In this document: one piece after another, positions 1-10,052 of the stretch
How the letters are laid out: every line of letters starts with the position of its first letter
How positions within the stretch are numbered: the stretch's first letter is position 1
The notes under the pieces: model-generated
What the model was told of the DNA's origin: nothing
The model's database searches: none
The model's input: the letters and a program-made list of their open reading frames with translations, nothing else
Assembly (NCBI GenBank): GCA_943788505.1
Contig: CALSQR010000001.1
Span: 62,001 to 126,000, forward strand
Source of the DNA: an uncultured bacterium
GTDB taxonomy: Bacteria; Bacteroidota; Rhodothermia; Rhodothermales; UBA10348
Direction of reading: 5' to 3'
Length of the DNA: 64,000 nt
Made by a program: the position numbers and the translations under genes

Positions 1-179
1 CTCAGGTGTTCGCTCTTCTGCCCAAGTGCGTCCATGACCTGACTGCGCTGCGCCTCTGAAAGGGCTGCTAGATCCTCGGCGTGTGGAATAAGCACCTCAT
101 TGCGACTCGGGTGCTCCTCGAACCTGACTCGAGCCGATTCTATTTCTATGATTCCAGACATGAGCTTCAGTGAAGGCAT
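1..179 (-). CDS. Partial hypothetical protein (N-terminal 59 residues)
   Basis: The reverse strand opens at an ATG (177-179) and stays open to the window edge, so only the N-terminus is present. A purine-rich AGAGGA lies about six bases before the ATG and works as a ribosome binding site. The peptide starts MPSLKLMSGI and is rich in Glu, Arg and Ser, with no signal peptide or membrane segment in the visible part. I do not recognise the family. The good start signal and uninterrupted frame support a real gene. Confidence 0.5.
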   Translation of the reverse strand, partial: MPSLKLMSGIIEIESARVRFEEHPSRNEVLIPHAEDLAALSEAQRSQVMDALGQKSEHL

Positions 180-424
180 TTTTATTCCTCTATGAGTCGC
201 TAGTTATGGCAAGGATGTGTAAACCGCGCCTGGTTAGCTCTAATCATTCAGCTTTCGTCGGTACCAGATATCAAGCTTGTGCTTAAAGAGCGACTCAAGC
301 GCTTGGTAATGAGATGATCGCACACGAATGAATCATCGCATCAGGTCAAGGTCTGCTCCTCCCTGAGAAAGCCGACCGACACAGTACAATATTGAACCTT
401 TCGAAAAGGCGGCCTGAGTATAGC

Positions 425-1429
425 TCACCTTGCAACGATGATCTTTTGGGTTCTCTTATGCAAGGAATCATGAATACCATCCCCCAAACGCACCAAATAC
501 AGTCCAGTAGCCAGCGTACTGATGTCGATACTCGATATTCCTACCACTACGTCTTGTGACAAAACGACCCTTCCCGTTGTATCGTAGATGAGAACTCGGC
601 CGGCCTCCATAGAGTCAAAGCGCAATACATCTTGAGCAGGATTGGGATAGATCGACAGAAGACTATCCTCCGGTAGTTGTTCGACAGCTGTCGACGTCGA
701 ATTGACGAAGAGATCCATCAGGAGTGCATAACCTTTGGGGTCGTGCGACACGAGATCTGAGCGGGTAAACGGGTAGTAATCGTTACGGCCAAAGAATGCC
801 TCCGAGATTTCTGCGAGGTATTCGACATGGTTCGTTAAGGCATAGGCTCGCACATTGAATAAAGGTGTGCCGTCACCCGTATTGAACGGAACCGACTGGT
901 AGATACCAGTCTCTTCTGCATTGACAAAGGCCTCGATGGTAGGCCAGTGATCAAAGCCCATTACCTGATGGTGGTATCCATGAATCAGTTCATGGAGCAC
1001 TAACCATTGCTGACTAAAACGAGTACCATTGGTAAAACTGACGGCATTGGGGATCGAGACCGACTGGGCCAATGCAGGATTGTATCCATTCGCGAGCAGC
1101 CCTTGCTCGGCGGGGTGGTAAGAAGCTATAGAACCGGGTTGGCCGTTGTATTCCAGAAAGATCTTTACTCTCTGCATGGCCTCAAGAACATCTTCCGGAA
1201 GGTCGAGAATCGCGATCAAGCCAAGCTGGCGATCCACTTCCCAGAGGGCCAATTTCATGCTGAAAGAATCATTTGTGTTGTCGGCAACCAGCACATAAAA
1301 GCCATGGACTTCATTGGTGGTAAAGCCTGCGACTACCGGCTGTGCCTCCACGGTTCGTACACCACCGACAAAGAGGAGAGCACCGAGATAGATCGCCAAC
1401 AAACAGCGGGATACTCTTCGATAAAACAC
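425..1429 (-). CDS. Secreted zinc metallopeptidase-like protein with T9SS type-A sorting domain
   Basis: This 334-residue protein has a Sec signal peptide (about residues 1-29, ending VEAQ) and a gluzincin-type zinc motif HELIHGYHH near residue 146. A downstream EYLAEISEAFFG segment near residue 204 would supply the third metal ligand, as in the anthrax lethal factor/Pro-Pro endopeptidase-like fold. Residues from about 257 form a C-terminal sorting domain beginning SIYPNPAQD and ending in a basic IIVAR tail. That domain predicts export across the outer membrane by the type IX system and cleavage at the cell surface. Motifs are seen directly; peptidase activity and substrate are inferred. It opens a run of minus-strand secreted proteins but is separated from them by normal gaps. 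Confidence 0.75.
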   Translation of the reverse strand: MFYRRVSRCLLAIYLGALLFVGGVRTVEAQPVVAGFTTNEVHGFYVLVADNTNDSFSMKLALWEVDRQLGLIAILDLPEDVLEAMQRVKIFLEYNGQPGSIASYHPAEQGLLANGYNPALAQSVSIPNAVSFTNGTRFSQQWLVLHELIHGYHHQVMGFDHWPTIEAFVNAEETGIYQSVPFNTGDGTPLFNVRAYALTNHVEYLAEISEAFFGRNDYYPFTRSDLVSHDPKGYALLMDLFVNSTSTAVEQLPEDSLLSIYPNPAQDVLRFDSMEAGRVLIYDTTGRVVLSQDVVVGISSIDISTLATGLYLVRLGDGIHDSLHKRTQKIIVAR

Positions 1430-1494
1430 AACAGAGATGGGGCCGAACGTGTCAGTTACAAAAATGGCTTCTTAACCTCGAGGCTAAAGTATTT

Positions 1495-2004
1495 TCAGCG
1501 GTTTCCTGGCACGCAAGAGCTTTCGAGCTTGTTAATCGCTTTGGTGAAGCCCGACAAGCGGATTTTGCTGTTCAGCGATTGGTTGTCAAGTGGGTCTGTT
1601 AGACGAAGAGAGATTACAGAACCTGCTTTCATTTCGGATATCACCTTGGGTACCACCTCCATAGGTGCAAAAGTCGCCTGATTGTTTGGGGCTAAAGACC
1701 AGTAAGTAGGCCCATAGGCGACATTTTTATCCACTCTGTACCTAACCAACACTTCATCATCTGAGTCACCTCCTTGATAGCCATGAAGCAACAATAGATT
1801 GATCCCATCACTGAAGCATTTGAAACCCAGTGAAAGGTTGCCATCTACCTCAGCAAAAGACTCTGGAGCCGAGACAACTGTGCTCCGATCGGTATCATCA
1901 AAATCATCAGTTTCGCTGTGATAAACCCATTGCTGTGCATTCGCAGACGAGGAGAAAACGAACATGACTAGACCAAACATGAACACATTTATAGAGCGAT
2001 ACAT
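1495..2004 (-). CDS. Secreted protein resembling the VasI family
   Basis: From the ATG at 2002-2004 the protein is about 169 residues with a clear signal peptide (MYRSINVFMFGLVM...NAQQ). A GTG 42 bases further upstream (2046) keeps the frame but would put 14 polar residues before the signal, so I prefer the internal ATG. The mature part opens with a WVYHSETDDFDD segment, then beta-strand-like stretches, an FKC cysteine and a VRYRVD segment. This pattern resembles the periplasmic VasI-like proteins first named in type VI secretion loci. No type VI genes are present here, so the match is to the fold only. A second cysteine near the C-terminus (SSCVPG) could pair with the first. Confidence 0.6.
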   Translation of the reverse strand: MYRSINVFMFGLVMFVFSSSANAQQWVYHSETDDFDDTDRSTVVSAPESFAEVDGNLSLGFKCFSDGINLLLLHGYQGGDSDDEVLVRYRVDKNVAYGPTYWSLAPNNQATFAPMEVVPKVISEMKAGSVISLRLTDPLDNQSLNSKIRLSGFTKAINKLESSCVPGNR

Positions 2005-2195
2005 AGGGCTATTAGATTGTGCTGAGTCGTCTGCGCGACGGCTCACGGATTTACGGCGAGCTGGCGATCACCTTTCAGACAGCAATTGGTCTCAAATAGG
2101 CGCGGCATGAGTGACCTATCTTAGCAACACTGCCCTCTGGGTAGCCTTACGGCCCCCTCTGCTTCCTCTATGAGAGGATACGTGCTCAGCATTGT

Positions 2196-2711
2196 CTAAA
2201 GTGTCACACCGTTCTCATAAATCACGCTGTCTCTTAACTCTCCATCACTGTACCAGCGCACTCTGGGGCCATCTCTTTCTCCTTCTTTATAGAAAGATCG
2301 TTCGCTCATCTGCCCATTTTCGTGCCATGACTCAAAAAGATCATGGTATCGACCGTTCTCATACATAGCCTTACGAGATGGCTGACCATCTTCATACCAC
2401 GCCTCTCTTAAGCCATGCAGCTCGCCGTTCTGATAATTAAAGCTCCTTGAAAGCTGGCCATTTTCGAACCACCATTGTTCCAATCCGTGCTTTCTCCCAT
2501 CTTTAAATTCAACACGGTTTCTAATTCTATCGTTCTCAGTAGTCTCGGCTACCCCTGAAAAGAGCTGCCCTTGGTAATACACATAATCCGTACTATTCAT
2601 TTCTTCAAATGGTGCTCCTCTCTCGTCTACTAATACAGATGAGTTAATAACTTCAGGGCCACAACCTACAGTGAAGCAGACAATTAGGAACAAGTATACG
2701 TGTCCTTTCAT
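2196..2711 (-). CDS. MORN-variant (YwqK-like) repeat lipoprotein
   Basis: The 171-residue protein carries a lipoprotein signal peptide with lipobox TVGC (Cys17). From about residue 50 there are five or six repeats of roughly 23 residues with the pattern W-x-E-N-G-Q-L-x-x-x-x-x-Y-x-x-G, for example WWFENGQLSRSFNYQNGE. This is the toxin_YwqK/MORN_2 variant repeat, common in surface lipoproteins of Bacteroidota, where it forms a beta-hairpin stack. No catalytic residues are visible, so it probably has a binding or structural role at the membrane. It follows the 686-residue secreted protein gene with a 64-base gap, so the two may be co-transcribed. Confidence 0.8.
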   Translation of the reverse strand: MKGHVYLFLIVCFTVGCGPEVINSSVLVDERGAPFEEMNSTDYVYYQGQLFSGVAETTENDRIRNRVEFKDGRKHGLEQWWFENGQLSRSFNYQNGELHGLREAWYEDGQPSRKAMYENGRYHDLFESWHENGQMSERSFYKEGERDGPRVRWYSDGELRDSVIYENGVTL

Positions 2712-2775
2712 TTTGATTTACCGGTTACTTTTTTAGGGAGGGAGGATCACTTTATCCTCCTTTGCAGACTATTGA

Positions 2776-4836
2776 TTAATTGACTCTCGTCAGGGTTGTA
2801 TTGAAGTTCAGAGAGGGGTTGAGAGAAGGAGCGTGGAAATGAACTCTACCACAATCACTATCCAAGACTTCGATTATCCTCAGGCGATCCTCATCAGAGG
2901 CCTCACCTTCACCCCATTTATCGGTTTCTATCGTGTCAAAAACGAAAGCGTACTGATTTGGCTTGAGGTTATAGATCCAACCGTCAATTGACACCTCCCC
3001 GGCCCGAGAGGCCCACTTAGCCTCATTTCCTCGGACTCCGTAGGTCATCAAATAAGTGTCCTCATCCGATGACCTCCAATATTTCTCATCTTCCCCAGAC
3101 GCCGCCAGGCATCCAATATCTTCTTTCGCTCTGACAAAACTCTTCGTTCCAACTAATATTTCGTCGCCATCATTTTTTACTACCATTTCCCTGCTTCGAA
3201 CAGGAACACCATCTTCATCTACCAACTTTATTTTGAAGCCTGTACCCCCTGCTTCGACCGTCCCATAATAAAAAGTATCAACCTCTTGGATCGTAACCTC
3301 TACCCTGTTTTTGGGTGACCCTGTGAAAGCAAACCTAGCATCAAAGTCCAATTGATCGATCTGTCCTGTTTGCCTTGCTGTGGGTCTCTGAGCTATCCGT
3401 AGGTACTTTTCAGATATTCCAGAATATTCCTCGCTCCACTTAATAGGTACGGTCGATCTCCATTGCCTTTTGGCTGAGTCATGCCCGCTTACGAAATCCT
3501 GCTCAGTAAAGCCCCAAAGCATCACGAATGTGGTGTCAGTTAGATGCTGTCGTTCACGGCCGTCAAAGACGAATGAGCCTGGTAAAGCATCCCGGAACTC
3601 TCCAATGACGCGAACTACGTCGTCATCATCGACTAGATATCCTTGATCCTTCAGCTTTCGAATCTCTTCTTTTGACTTTCCATCACCAAACGTGATCTCA
3701 GGCAAGTTTAAATATCGGCGTAACAACTCGTAGAATGAAGGGCTGAAAGGATACTCCTCATCCCGAATGAAATATGAAACTTCGTCCTCATCAAAGCTCG
3801 TACTTACCCGGGGGTTAACAAATTTCTCGAAATTATTTACTTGTTCTACAAGAGCGCCAATAGATTTTTCGTCTAAAATGATCTCTTCCGGTTCTATTAT
3901 ATCTACCTTTCTATTAATCCAGGCCCAAACCGAATCTCTGTCAACATAACTTTCGTCGACGAGATCAACGGCCGACAAGGCCCACAGTGTGATAGGCCAC
4001 GCTTTCTTCTCTTTTGCAACTTGATTCCAAAACGTTTTCAGGCTCTCCTTCTCCCTACTATCCCTGGCGAGAACTCCCGTCCACGTTGATATTAATTCCA
4101 GCTGAAGGGCCTGTTTCAGCAAGTCGTCTTCGTGGAAAGCATCAAATATAATTGAGTAAAGCTCCTCCGAAGCCGCAAGAATGGCTGGTACCTCCTTTCC
4201 TTTAATATTATTGTCTTTAATAAAGCGGTCGAAGTTGTAGCTATTGCGATATTCTTTCACCAAAGCCTTAGGGTCCGTGGTATCAACTTCTCTTCGCCAT
4301 TCTAAGAATTTCTCTGCATAGAAGAGAATTTCACTACACCGGCCAATTCTTGAGCTGTCCAACCAACTAAAATCTAGTGATCTGCCTAGGGATCTTGTAA
4401 AGGCTGTGTTTCCTTGATCTTCAATTTTTTTCAACAGACTTTCAAAGTATCCATTGCCGCATACAAATCGGTAGTCGGCCAACCCTTCCAGTATAAAGTG
4501 GATTAGTCTCGGGTTTTCCATTAGATACTGAACATCCCCAGTTACATTATCGGATCCATTTCGATATACAACGCCAAAGAAGTAATTACTTCTTATTGAC
4601 ATATCCTCTGGCATTGAAGATGCGCGAGCATTAATCGATTCGGAGCTGAACGACTGCTCCCAAAGATCCTCCCAGGTTAGCGCACCAAGTTGTGATGACG
4701 GAAATCCTATTTCGTCTTGATAATCAAATGTGTCTGTTAGCAGGTTGCTTAAATGATCAACCTGGGCTCTACTGTTGTTTGCAAATATAAAGACCGCTAA
4801 AAACGGTACAATAGTTTTAATGAAGTCGTATTTCAT
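2776..4836 (-). CDS. Large secreted protein of unknown function (686 aa)
   Basis: The ATG at 4836 opens a 686-residue protein with a Sec signal peptide (MKYDFIKTIVPFLAVFIF...SRAQ). The rest is soluble, acidic and helix-rich in the first half, with a beta-richer C-terminal third (about residues 505-680) containing a TFYYGTVEAGGTGFKI segment. I do not recognise any domain, metal motif or catalytic triad, and there is no T9SS sorting domain. It lies next to the MORN-variant lipoprotein, and base use looks more AT-rich than in neighbours such as mdh. That is consistent with an accessory, possibly transferred gene. It could be a surface or periplasmic substrate-binding protein, but nothing in the sequence settles this. 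Confidence 0.75.
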   Translation of the reverse strand: MKYDFIKTIVPFLAVFIFANNSRAQVDHLSNLLTDTFDYQDEIGFPSSQLGALTWEDLWEQSFSSESINARASSMPEDMSIRSNYFFGVVYRNGSDNVTGDVQYLMENPRLIHFILEGLADYRFVCGNGYFESLLKKIEDQGNTAFTRSLGRSLDFSWLDSSRIGRCSEILFYAEKFLEWRREVDTTDPKALVKEYRNSYNFDRFIKDNNIKGKEVPAILAASEELYSIIFDAFHEDDLLKQALQLELISTWTGVLARDSREKESLKTFWNQVAKEKKAWPITLWALSAVDLVDESYVDRDSVWAWINRKVDIIEPEEIILDEKSIGALVEQVNNFEKFVNPRVSTSFDEDEVSYFIRDEEYPFSPSFYELLRRYLNLPEITFGDGKSKEEIRKLKDQGYLVDDDDVVRVIGEFRDALPGSFVFDGRERQHLTDTTFVMLWGFTEQDFVSGHDSAKRQWRSTVPIKWSEEYSGISEKYLRIAQRPTARQTGQIDQLDFDARFAFTGSPKNRVEVTIQEVDTFYYGTVEAGGTGFKIKLVDEDGVPVRSREMVVKNDGDEILVGTKSFVRAKEDIGCLAASGEDEKYWRSSDEDTYLMTYGVRGNEAKWASRAGEVSIDGWIYNLKPNQYAFVFDTIETDKWGEGEASDEDRLRIIEVLDSDCGRVHFHAPSLNPSLNFNTTLTRVN

Positions 4837-5002
4837 TATCTCTCGTTTCTTTGCTATTGATCGGATTGTGCTTCCATAAAACTAGCCATGAGCAACGGAA
4901 GGCACCAGATGCTTTCGGAGGTTACGTAGCACTGCTCTCATTCCTCAGCTCGCGAAGTTTATAATATAGCGACTGTATTTTCCCCTGCAAGGCGCGTGCG
5001 GC

Positions 5003-7141
5003 TTATCTCAGAAGAACGACCGGCTGCGTAACCACGGAATCCTCCGCCTCCATCCTAATGAGGTACATACCTGAGACAAGGCCGTCCGCGTTGAACTGGA
5101 CCGTATGGTAGCCCGCGACTTTGGTACCCTCTACCAGTGTGGCTACCTGCCTTCCCAGTAAATCCGTGGCAGTGATGCGAACAGGTGCCGTTCGTGTCAG
5201 CTCATACTGAACGCTGGTTGCATCAAAAAAAGGATTGGGATAGATCCTGAATGAGTCTTTCGCTAAAGAGCTTTCTCTAAAATCATTACGTTCAACACTT
5301 TTTGCTCCGACCACGCGAAAAGAGCGAATAACCTCTCCTTGTCCTAACCCAAGGTTATTGCCTGACCTCAGTCGAACATGTACTTCTGTAGAGCCGGGTG
5401 CGGGGACTATAAGGAGACTATCTGCAAAGACTGTCCGGTGTTCATAGTCGGCTTCAAAATCCGCATTCGATGCTTGTTCGATCTCGGTAAAATCGCTGCC
5501 TGCAGGCTGATGCCACCTAAGACGAAATCCCGCCGAGGAAATGACATTTGTGGTATCTGCAGTCTCAAAGAAAGGAAGTCCGGAAGGTGGACTCGTTCTG
5601 AGGGGTTTTTGGGCGTTCACGGAGTAAAAAACGATGTCGTCATCTAACCTCATGGTTGTCACAAAGTCGACAGGGGGAATCCCGTCAATGTCCACAGGAA
5701 ACGCTTTAATATGATAGTCCGACGAGGGTGAACAACCTCCCCGTTCACACGAGACTAAATCCGAGGGCTGGATCCTAGGGAAGTATTCGGCCCGGCTGAC
5801 AACGAAACCCTGATCCGTATTCAAATAGAGTCTATACCCACCTGAACCTGACAGGGCGTGCTGGATGTCGATCCGGCCGTCATCGTTTACGTCCACGGGA
5901 AAAAGGACTCCCTCTCCATGAATGGTATCAACTGAGGAGTTGTACGAGATGTAGTCGTGAGTCACATCTTGGAACTGTCCTAATCCGTTGTTTGCAAGTA
6001 GCTGGATTTTCGAGCCCTCGTAGTAGGGGTTTGCCCGAGTAACAGCCGTGACCAGATCTACGTCTCCGTCACCATCGAAGTCCGCGGCAACCGTGTCATT
6101 GAATTTGGTGTTTTCTGGTCCGTACAAGCCAACTGGAAGCGGCTCAAGAGTCCAGTTGGAAAGTCCGGAGGAACTACCATCGGACAGCCATACATAACCT
6201 GGGGGATCAGCACCCTCACTGAGAAGAACAGCGATATCATCATAACCGTCTGCATTGAAATCAGCCGACGTCGAGGACATTACATAATGCCTTGCCCTCA
6301 TGGATATTTCTGAAGGTAAGGCACTTGACCCGTCAACGAACCCACCTCTGCTGTCATTAACAAACAGCATTTTACCCAAGTAGATATCGTCATACCCATC
6401 TCCATTCACATCGCCGACGCTTACGTCATGAGAAAAACCAAATCCTGGGTGCGGCTCGGTTTCCGTTTGTTCGCCGACGCCTGTGTGGGCGTGCAGAAAG
6501 CTTCCATCGGACTGCGATAGCAAAACCGGGAAAGGCTCATTTTTGTTGTAATACGATCCGTCTGCTAGTCTGGTGATGATACCCATCGACCCAGAAACCA
6601 CGTCCGGCGTACCGTCGTCGTTGAAATGCCCCTTCTTGATTCGGTATGGCATGTGGATCTGAAGAGGAGACCCAGTAAAGGCTTCAGAACGAACAAACGT
6701 GTTGTCCCCCCGATTGAGGAGGATATCGATTGACAGAAGCGTGTTCCTCTCAATGGTGTGAGGGAAGACAACCCATTGAAGAGCCAGGTCCTCACGGCCG
6801 TCATTGTTAAAATCACCGGCGACGGCGGCATCCAGAAACAATGCGTAGTACCCGCCAGGATGCCATCTGGTTGTATCCGGGTAAAAGTGTGGCGGGTAGA
6901 ACTCCGGGGTCAACGAGGCCGAGAGCCATGAAAAAGATGAAACGCCGTAGTATGCGCTGGAATAGTCCCCGATGTGCCCCTTGAGCTCGCGACCTATCGT
7001 GTCAAATACAATGGAAGATGCAGGTGTCTGTGCCTTCGTAGAGTCCACTCGAATCAGCAACAAACAGGTAATCAAATAGAGACCTGCCCAAAGTAGTCTT
7101 CGGCAATAAGTATGCAAGGAAAGCCAAATCGATCCTCTCAT
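5003..7141 (-). CDS. FG-GAP/VCBS repeat surface protein with T9SS type-A sorting domain
   Basis: This 712-residue protein has a signal peptide ending near TKAQ (residue 38). At least six calcium-binding loops of the form D-x-N/D-x-D-G-x-x-D follow between about residues 110 and 435, for example DFNNDGREDLALQ, DVNGDGYDDIYLG and DFDGDGDVDLVTA. Repeats of this kind fold as an integrin-alpha-like beta-propeller. The last 80 residues carry the type IX sorting signature FRIYPNPF and end in VVLLR, so the protein is probably exported and attached to the cell surface. A likely role is adhesion or scaffold; no enzyme domain is seen. The ATG at 7139-7141 gives the complete signal peptide. Confidence 0.85.
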   Translation of the reverse strand: MRGSIWLSLHTYCRRLLWAGLYLITCLLLIRVDSTKAQTPASSIVFDTIGRELKGHIGDYSSAYYGVSSFSWLSASLTPEFYPPHFYPDTTRWHPGGYYALFLDAAVAGDFNNDGREDLALQWVVFPHTIERNTLLSIDILLNRGDNTFVRSEAFTGSPLQIHMPYRIKKGHFNDDGTPDVVSGSMGIITRLADGSYYNKNEPFPVLLSQSDGSFLHAHTGVGEQTETEPHPGFGFSHDVSVGDVNGDGYDDIYLGKMLFVNDSRGGFVDGSSALPSEISMRARHYVMSSTSADFNADGYDDIAVLLSEGADPPGYVWLSDGSSSGLSNWTLEPLPVGLYGPENTKFNDTVAADFDGDGDVDLVTAVTRANPYYEGSKIQLLANNGLGQFQDVTHDYISYNSSVDTIHGEGVLFPVDVNDDGRIDIQHALSGSGGYRLYLNTDQGFVVSRAEYFPRIQPSDLVSCERGGCSPSSDYHIKAFPVDIDGIPPVDFVTTMRLDDDIVFYSVNAQKPLRTSPPSGLPFFETADTTNVISSAGFRLRWHQPAGSDFTEIEQASNADFEADYEHRTVFADSLLIVPAPGSTEVHVRLRSGNNLGLGQGEVIRSFRVVGAKSVERNDFRESSLAKDSFRIYPNPFFDATSVQYELTRTAPVRITATDLLGRQVATLVEGTKVAGYHTVQFNADGLVSGMYLIRMEAEDSVVTQPVVLLR

Positions 7142-7296
7142 GATAGCTGTCTACGCTTTTGGCACTTGAATCTACTAGCAACAGTAAACGCCCGTTTGGC
7201 ACCACAAATATACTAACCACGACGGTGCTGGATGCGAAGCAGAATAGGATGCTCTGTGGACCCGGCGGAACCCCACGACTTGAGGATGTGCGAGAA

Positions 7297-7351
7297 GGTG
7301 ACCACGGTTCTTTGATTCCGGGTGACACGCCAGGTGACATTTTGTGTCACC
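7297..7351. repeat. Cluster of GGTGACA motifs with an inverted repeat
   Basis: GGTGACC occurs at 7297-7303, GGTGACAC at 7321-7328, GGTGACA at 7333-7339 and the reverse complement GTGTCACC at 7344-7351. The second and last copies form an 8-bp inverted repeat with a 15-bp spacer. The cluster lies in non-coding DNA upstream of the FG-GAP gene (start 7141) and beside the ATPase relic. It could be an operator for a dimeric regulator or debris of a recombination site; nothing here distinguishes the two. Confidence 0.35.
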
Positions 7352-7449
7352 AATATCCGGATCAAAGATAAACATAAAATAAAGAATCGCCCTTTAGAGA
7401 GCATATGGACTATATTTGACGCTTTATGATCAGATTTGATCATCCATTT

Positions 7450-7755
7450 TGTGCCCTCGACAGGAATCAATTCACCGGGCTTGACTAGAATTTGATCTCC
7501 GACGGCTAAGTCATCAGCTCGGACGACTTTTCCATCGGGCCGACGGGCAACCGAGGGGAGTAGCCCCAAAAGCTTTTCTGTGGAGTCGCCGGCCATGCGA
7601 CGAGCACGCAATTGGAGCCAGCGTGCGGTCAACAGAGCAGCTATAAGAACCGATACGGAATCGAACCAAACATCGCCTTCTCCCGAGATAACGGCCACTA
7701 TGCTGGCAGCCGTCCCGGCGAGGATGCCAATGGATATCGACCTTCCATTGCGCAA
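7450..7755 (-). pseudogene. Fragment of a heavy-metal/copper P-type ATPase
   Basis: About 100 residues read as the central part of a P1B-type ATPase: a membrane pair with VWFDSVSVLIAALLTARW, then LQLRARRMAGD, and the start of the actuator domain with VGDQILVKPGELIPVEG. Everything before (metal-binding domain, first membrane helices) is missing, and a stop lies a few codons upstream in the same frame. After VEGT the frame runs into unrelated sequence, so the TGES motif, the CPC helix, the DKTG phosphorylation site and the ATP domain are absent. Neither end has a credible start or stop for a functional protein. I read it as a decayed remnant or deletion scar between the FG-GAP gene and the FKBP gene. 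Confidence 0.8.
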
Positions 7756-7809
7756 TAAATCACTTCAACGTGTGCTAAGCCTAGCCTTACCAGTTTCCGG
7801 GGCTAGCGC

Positions 7810-8574
7810 TTACGATGAGGATTTAATAATCGACTTGAGCTCGATATCAAAGATCAGGACAGAGAAAGGAGGAACCGTGCGAAGTGGGCCGCTTATTTGA
7901 CGCTGACCATAGGCGAGGATAGGCGGAATCGTAAGACGACGAGTGCCTCCTACTTTCATGCCGGGAAGGCCTTGATCCCATCCCGGGATTACGCTTCCCG
8001 TACCAAGGGTGAAGAAAAACTCGGTACCTGCCAAAGAAGTAGAATCAAACACGTCGCCATTGCGAAGTGTACCGATGTATTCTACAAAGACGACGTCACC
8101 CGTTTCGGCAATTGCGCCATCTCCTTCGATTACGTCTTCTATCTGAACTTCGTCAAATATGTCCAAAACCGTAATCTCGTAGACGACATCGGTATTGGGT
8201 GGAACGGCGCAAGTGTCATCGGAAAAACATTGCCCGCTCTTTCCAAATGCAAGATGAGAGGGTATCTCTAGCTTACGCGTTCCTCCTACCTTCATTCCTC
8301 CAAGTCCTTGATCCCATCCCTTGATTACTTGTCCAACACCAAGAGTAAAAACCCAGTCTGTTCCGGACTCACTGGATGCATCAAATTGGGTACCATCCGT
8401 AAAGCGCCCGACATAGGAGGTAATAAGAGTATGTCCTGGCGCAACTAATTGACCTGTTCCCGAAACTAAATCTGTGATGATTAGCTCACCGGATTCAGTT
8501 GAATCGGAGTCGCATCCAGCCAAAAGCAGGATTGATACGAAAAGGGGTAAGGCAAGCCTAATAAATCGTTTCAT
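7810..8574 (-). CDS. Two-domain FKBP-type peptidyl-prolyl isomerase lipoprotein
   Basis: From the ATG at 8572-8574 the protein has 254 residues and a lipoprotein signal with lipobox LLAGC (Cys21). A longer reading to 8643 would only add non-signal residues. Two FKBP domains follow, at about residues 30-138 and 140-250. Each has the family core VGRFTDGTQFDAS/IGTLRNGDVFDST, a GWDQGL segment and GMKVGGTRKLEIP. These enzymes catalyse cis-trans isomerisation of X-Pro bonds and assist folding of exported proteins, here probably in the periplasm attached to a membrane. The first domain has an extra loop with two cysteines (CFSDDTC) that could form a disulfide. Confidence 0.9.
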   Translation of the reverse strand: MKRFIRLALPLFVSILLLAGCDSDSTESGELIITDLVSGTGQLVAPGHTLITSYVGRFTDGTQFDASSESGTDWVFTLGVGQVIKGWDQGLGGMKVGGTRKLEIPSHLAFGKSGQCFSDDTCAVPPNTDVVYEITVLDIFDEVQIEDVIEGDGAIAETGDVVFVEYIGTLRNGDVFDSTSLAGTEFFFTLGTGSVIPGWDQGLPGMKVGGTRRLTIPPILAYGQRQISGPLRTVPPFSVLIFDIELKSIIKSSS

Positions 8575-8794
8575 TGTCAAAGTGAGGCACGGCCTAAGGC
8601 CGAAGTGCAGGGCGGGGGTGAGTTCGTAAGATCCGTACGTCAAACGCCTTGAGAGAGTGGGGGTTCACCGGTTAATCAGGTTCCAACTGCTCTAGTAGGG
8701 ATCTGAGCCTTCGGTCAAAGGTTGGCGCGAATACGGTTCGATGTCAATCAATCGGATTGCCGCTTGATGCGGCCTGAAAATGAAGACCGACGCT

Positions 8795-8829
8795 AAAAAA
8801 TACGGGCGGGCGCCATCGGCGCCCGCCCG
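8795..8829 (-). terminator. Intrinsic terminator downstream of mdh
   Basis: A perfect 12-bp GC-rich stem (8803-8814 with 8818-8829) closes a three-base loop. On the minus strand it is followed by TATTTTTT (complement of 8795-8802). It lies about 30 bases after the malate dehydrogenase stop codon. Confidence 0.93.
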
Positions 8830-8857
8830 AACTCTGTGGATGGCTCCACTAAGGGGG

Positions 8858-9835
<978 letters not shown>

Positions 9836-9869
9836 CTACGGGTTTCCGGATCCTGTCCCCACGGCGTTG

Positions 9870-9890
9870 CCAAAATTTGGCTAAATTTGG
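9870..9890. promoter_or_regulatory. Possible operator upstream of mdh
   Basis: CCAAAATTTGG (9870-9880) is symmetric with 5-bp arms and is followed by CTAAATTTGG, a partial direct repeat. It lies about 80 bases upstream of the mdh start, in the divergent gap before the phosphatase gene. Regulatory use is only a possibility. I see no other structure in 9791-10052. Confidence 0.2.
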
Positions 9891-10052
9891 TGACTAGCAA
9901 TCTGTCCATTCTGGTCCGTGCCTTCGAAATGGCATCAACTTAGCAAAAGCATGCAGACATCGCACGATATTGACTAAGTACGGGCAGACATGCGGACGAG
10001 GATGTTGTAGATTCCTGATATGGTCCTCTTAATTATTACATGACGCAGCCTC

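Noticed and set aside
1007-1681. Plus-strand open frame of 224 residues
   Set aside because: It is opposite the T9SS metallopeptidase and VasI-like genes, has no domain or signal, and reads as the shadow of those coding frames.
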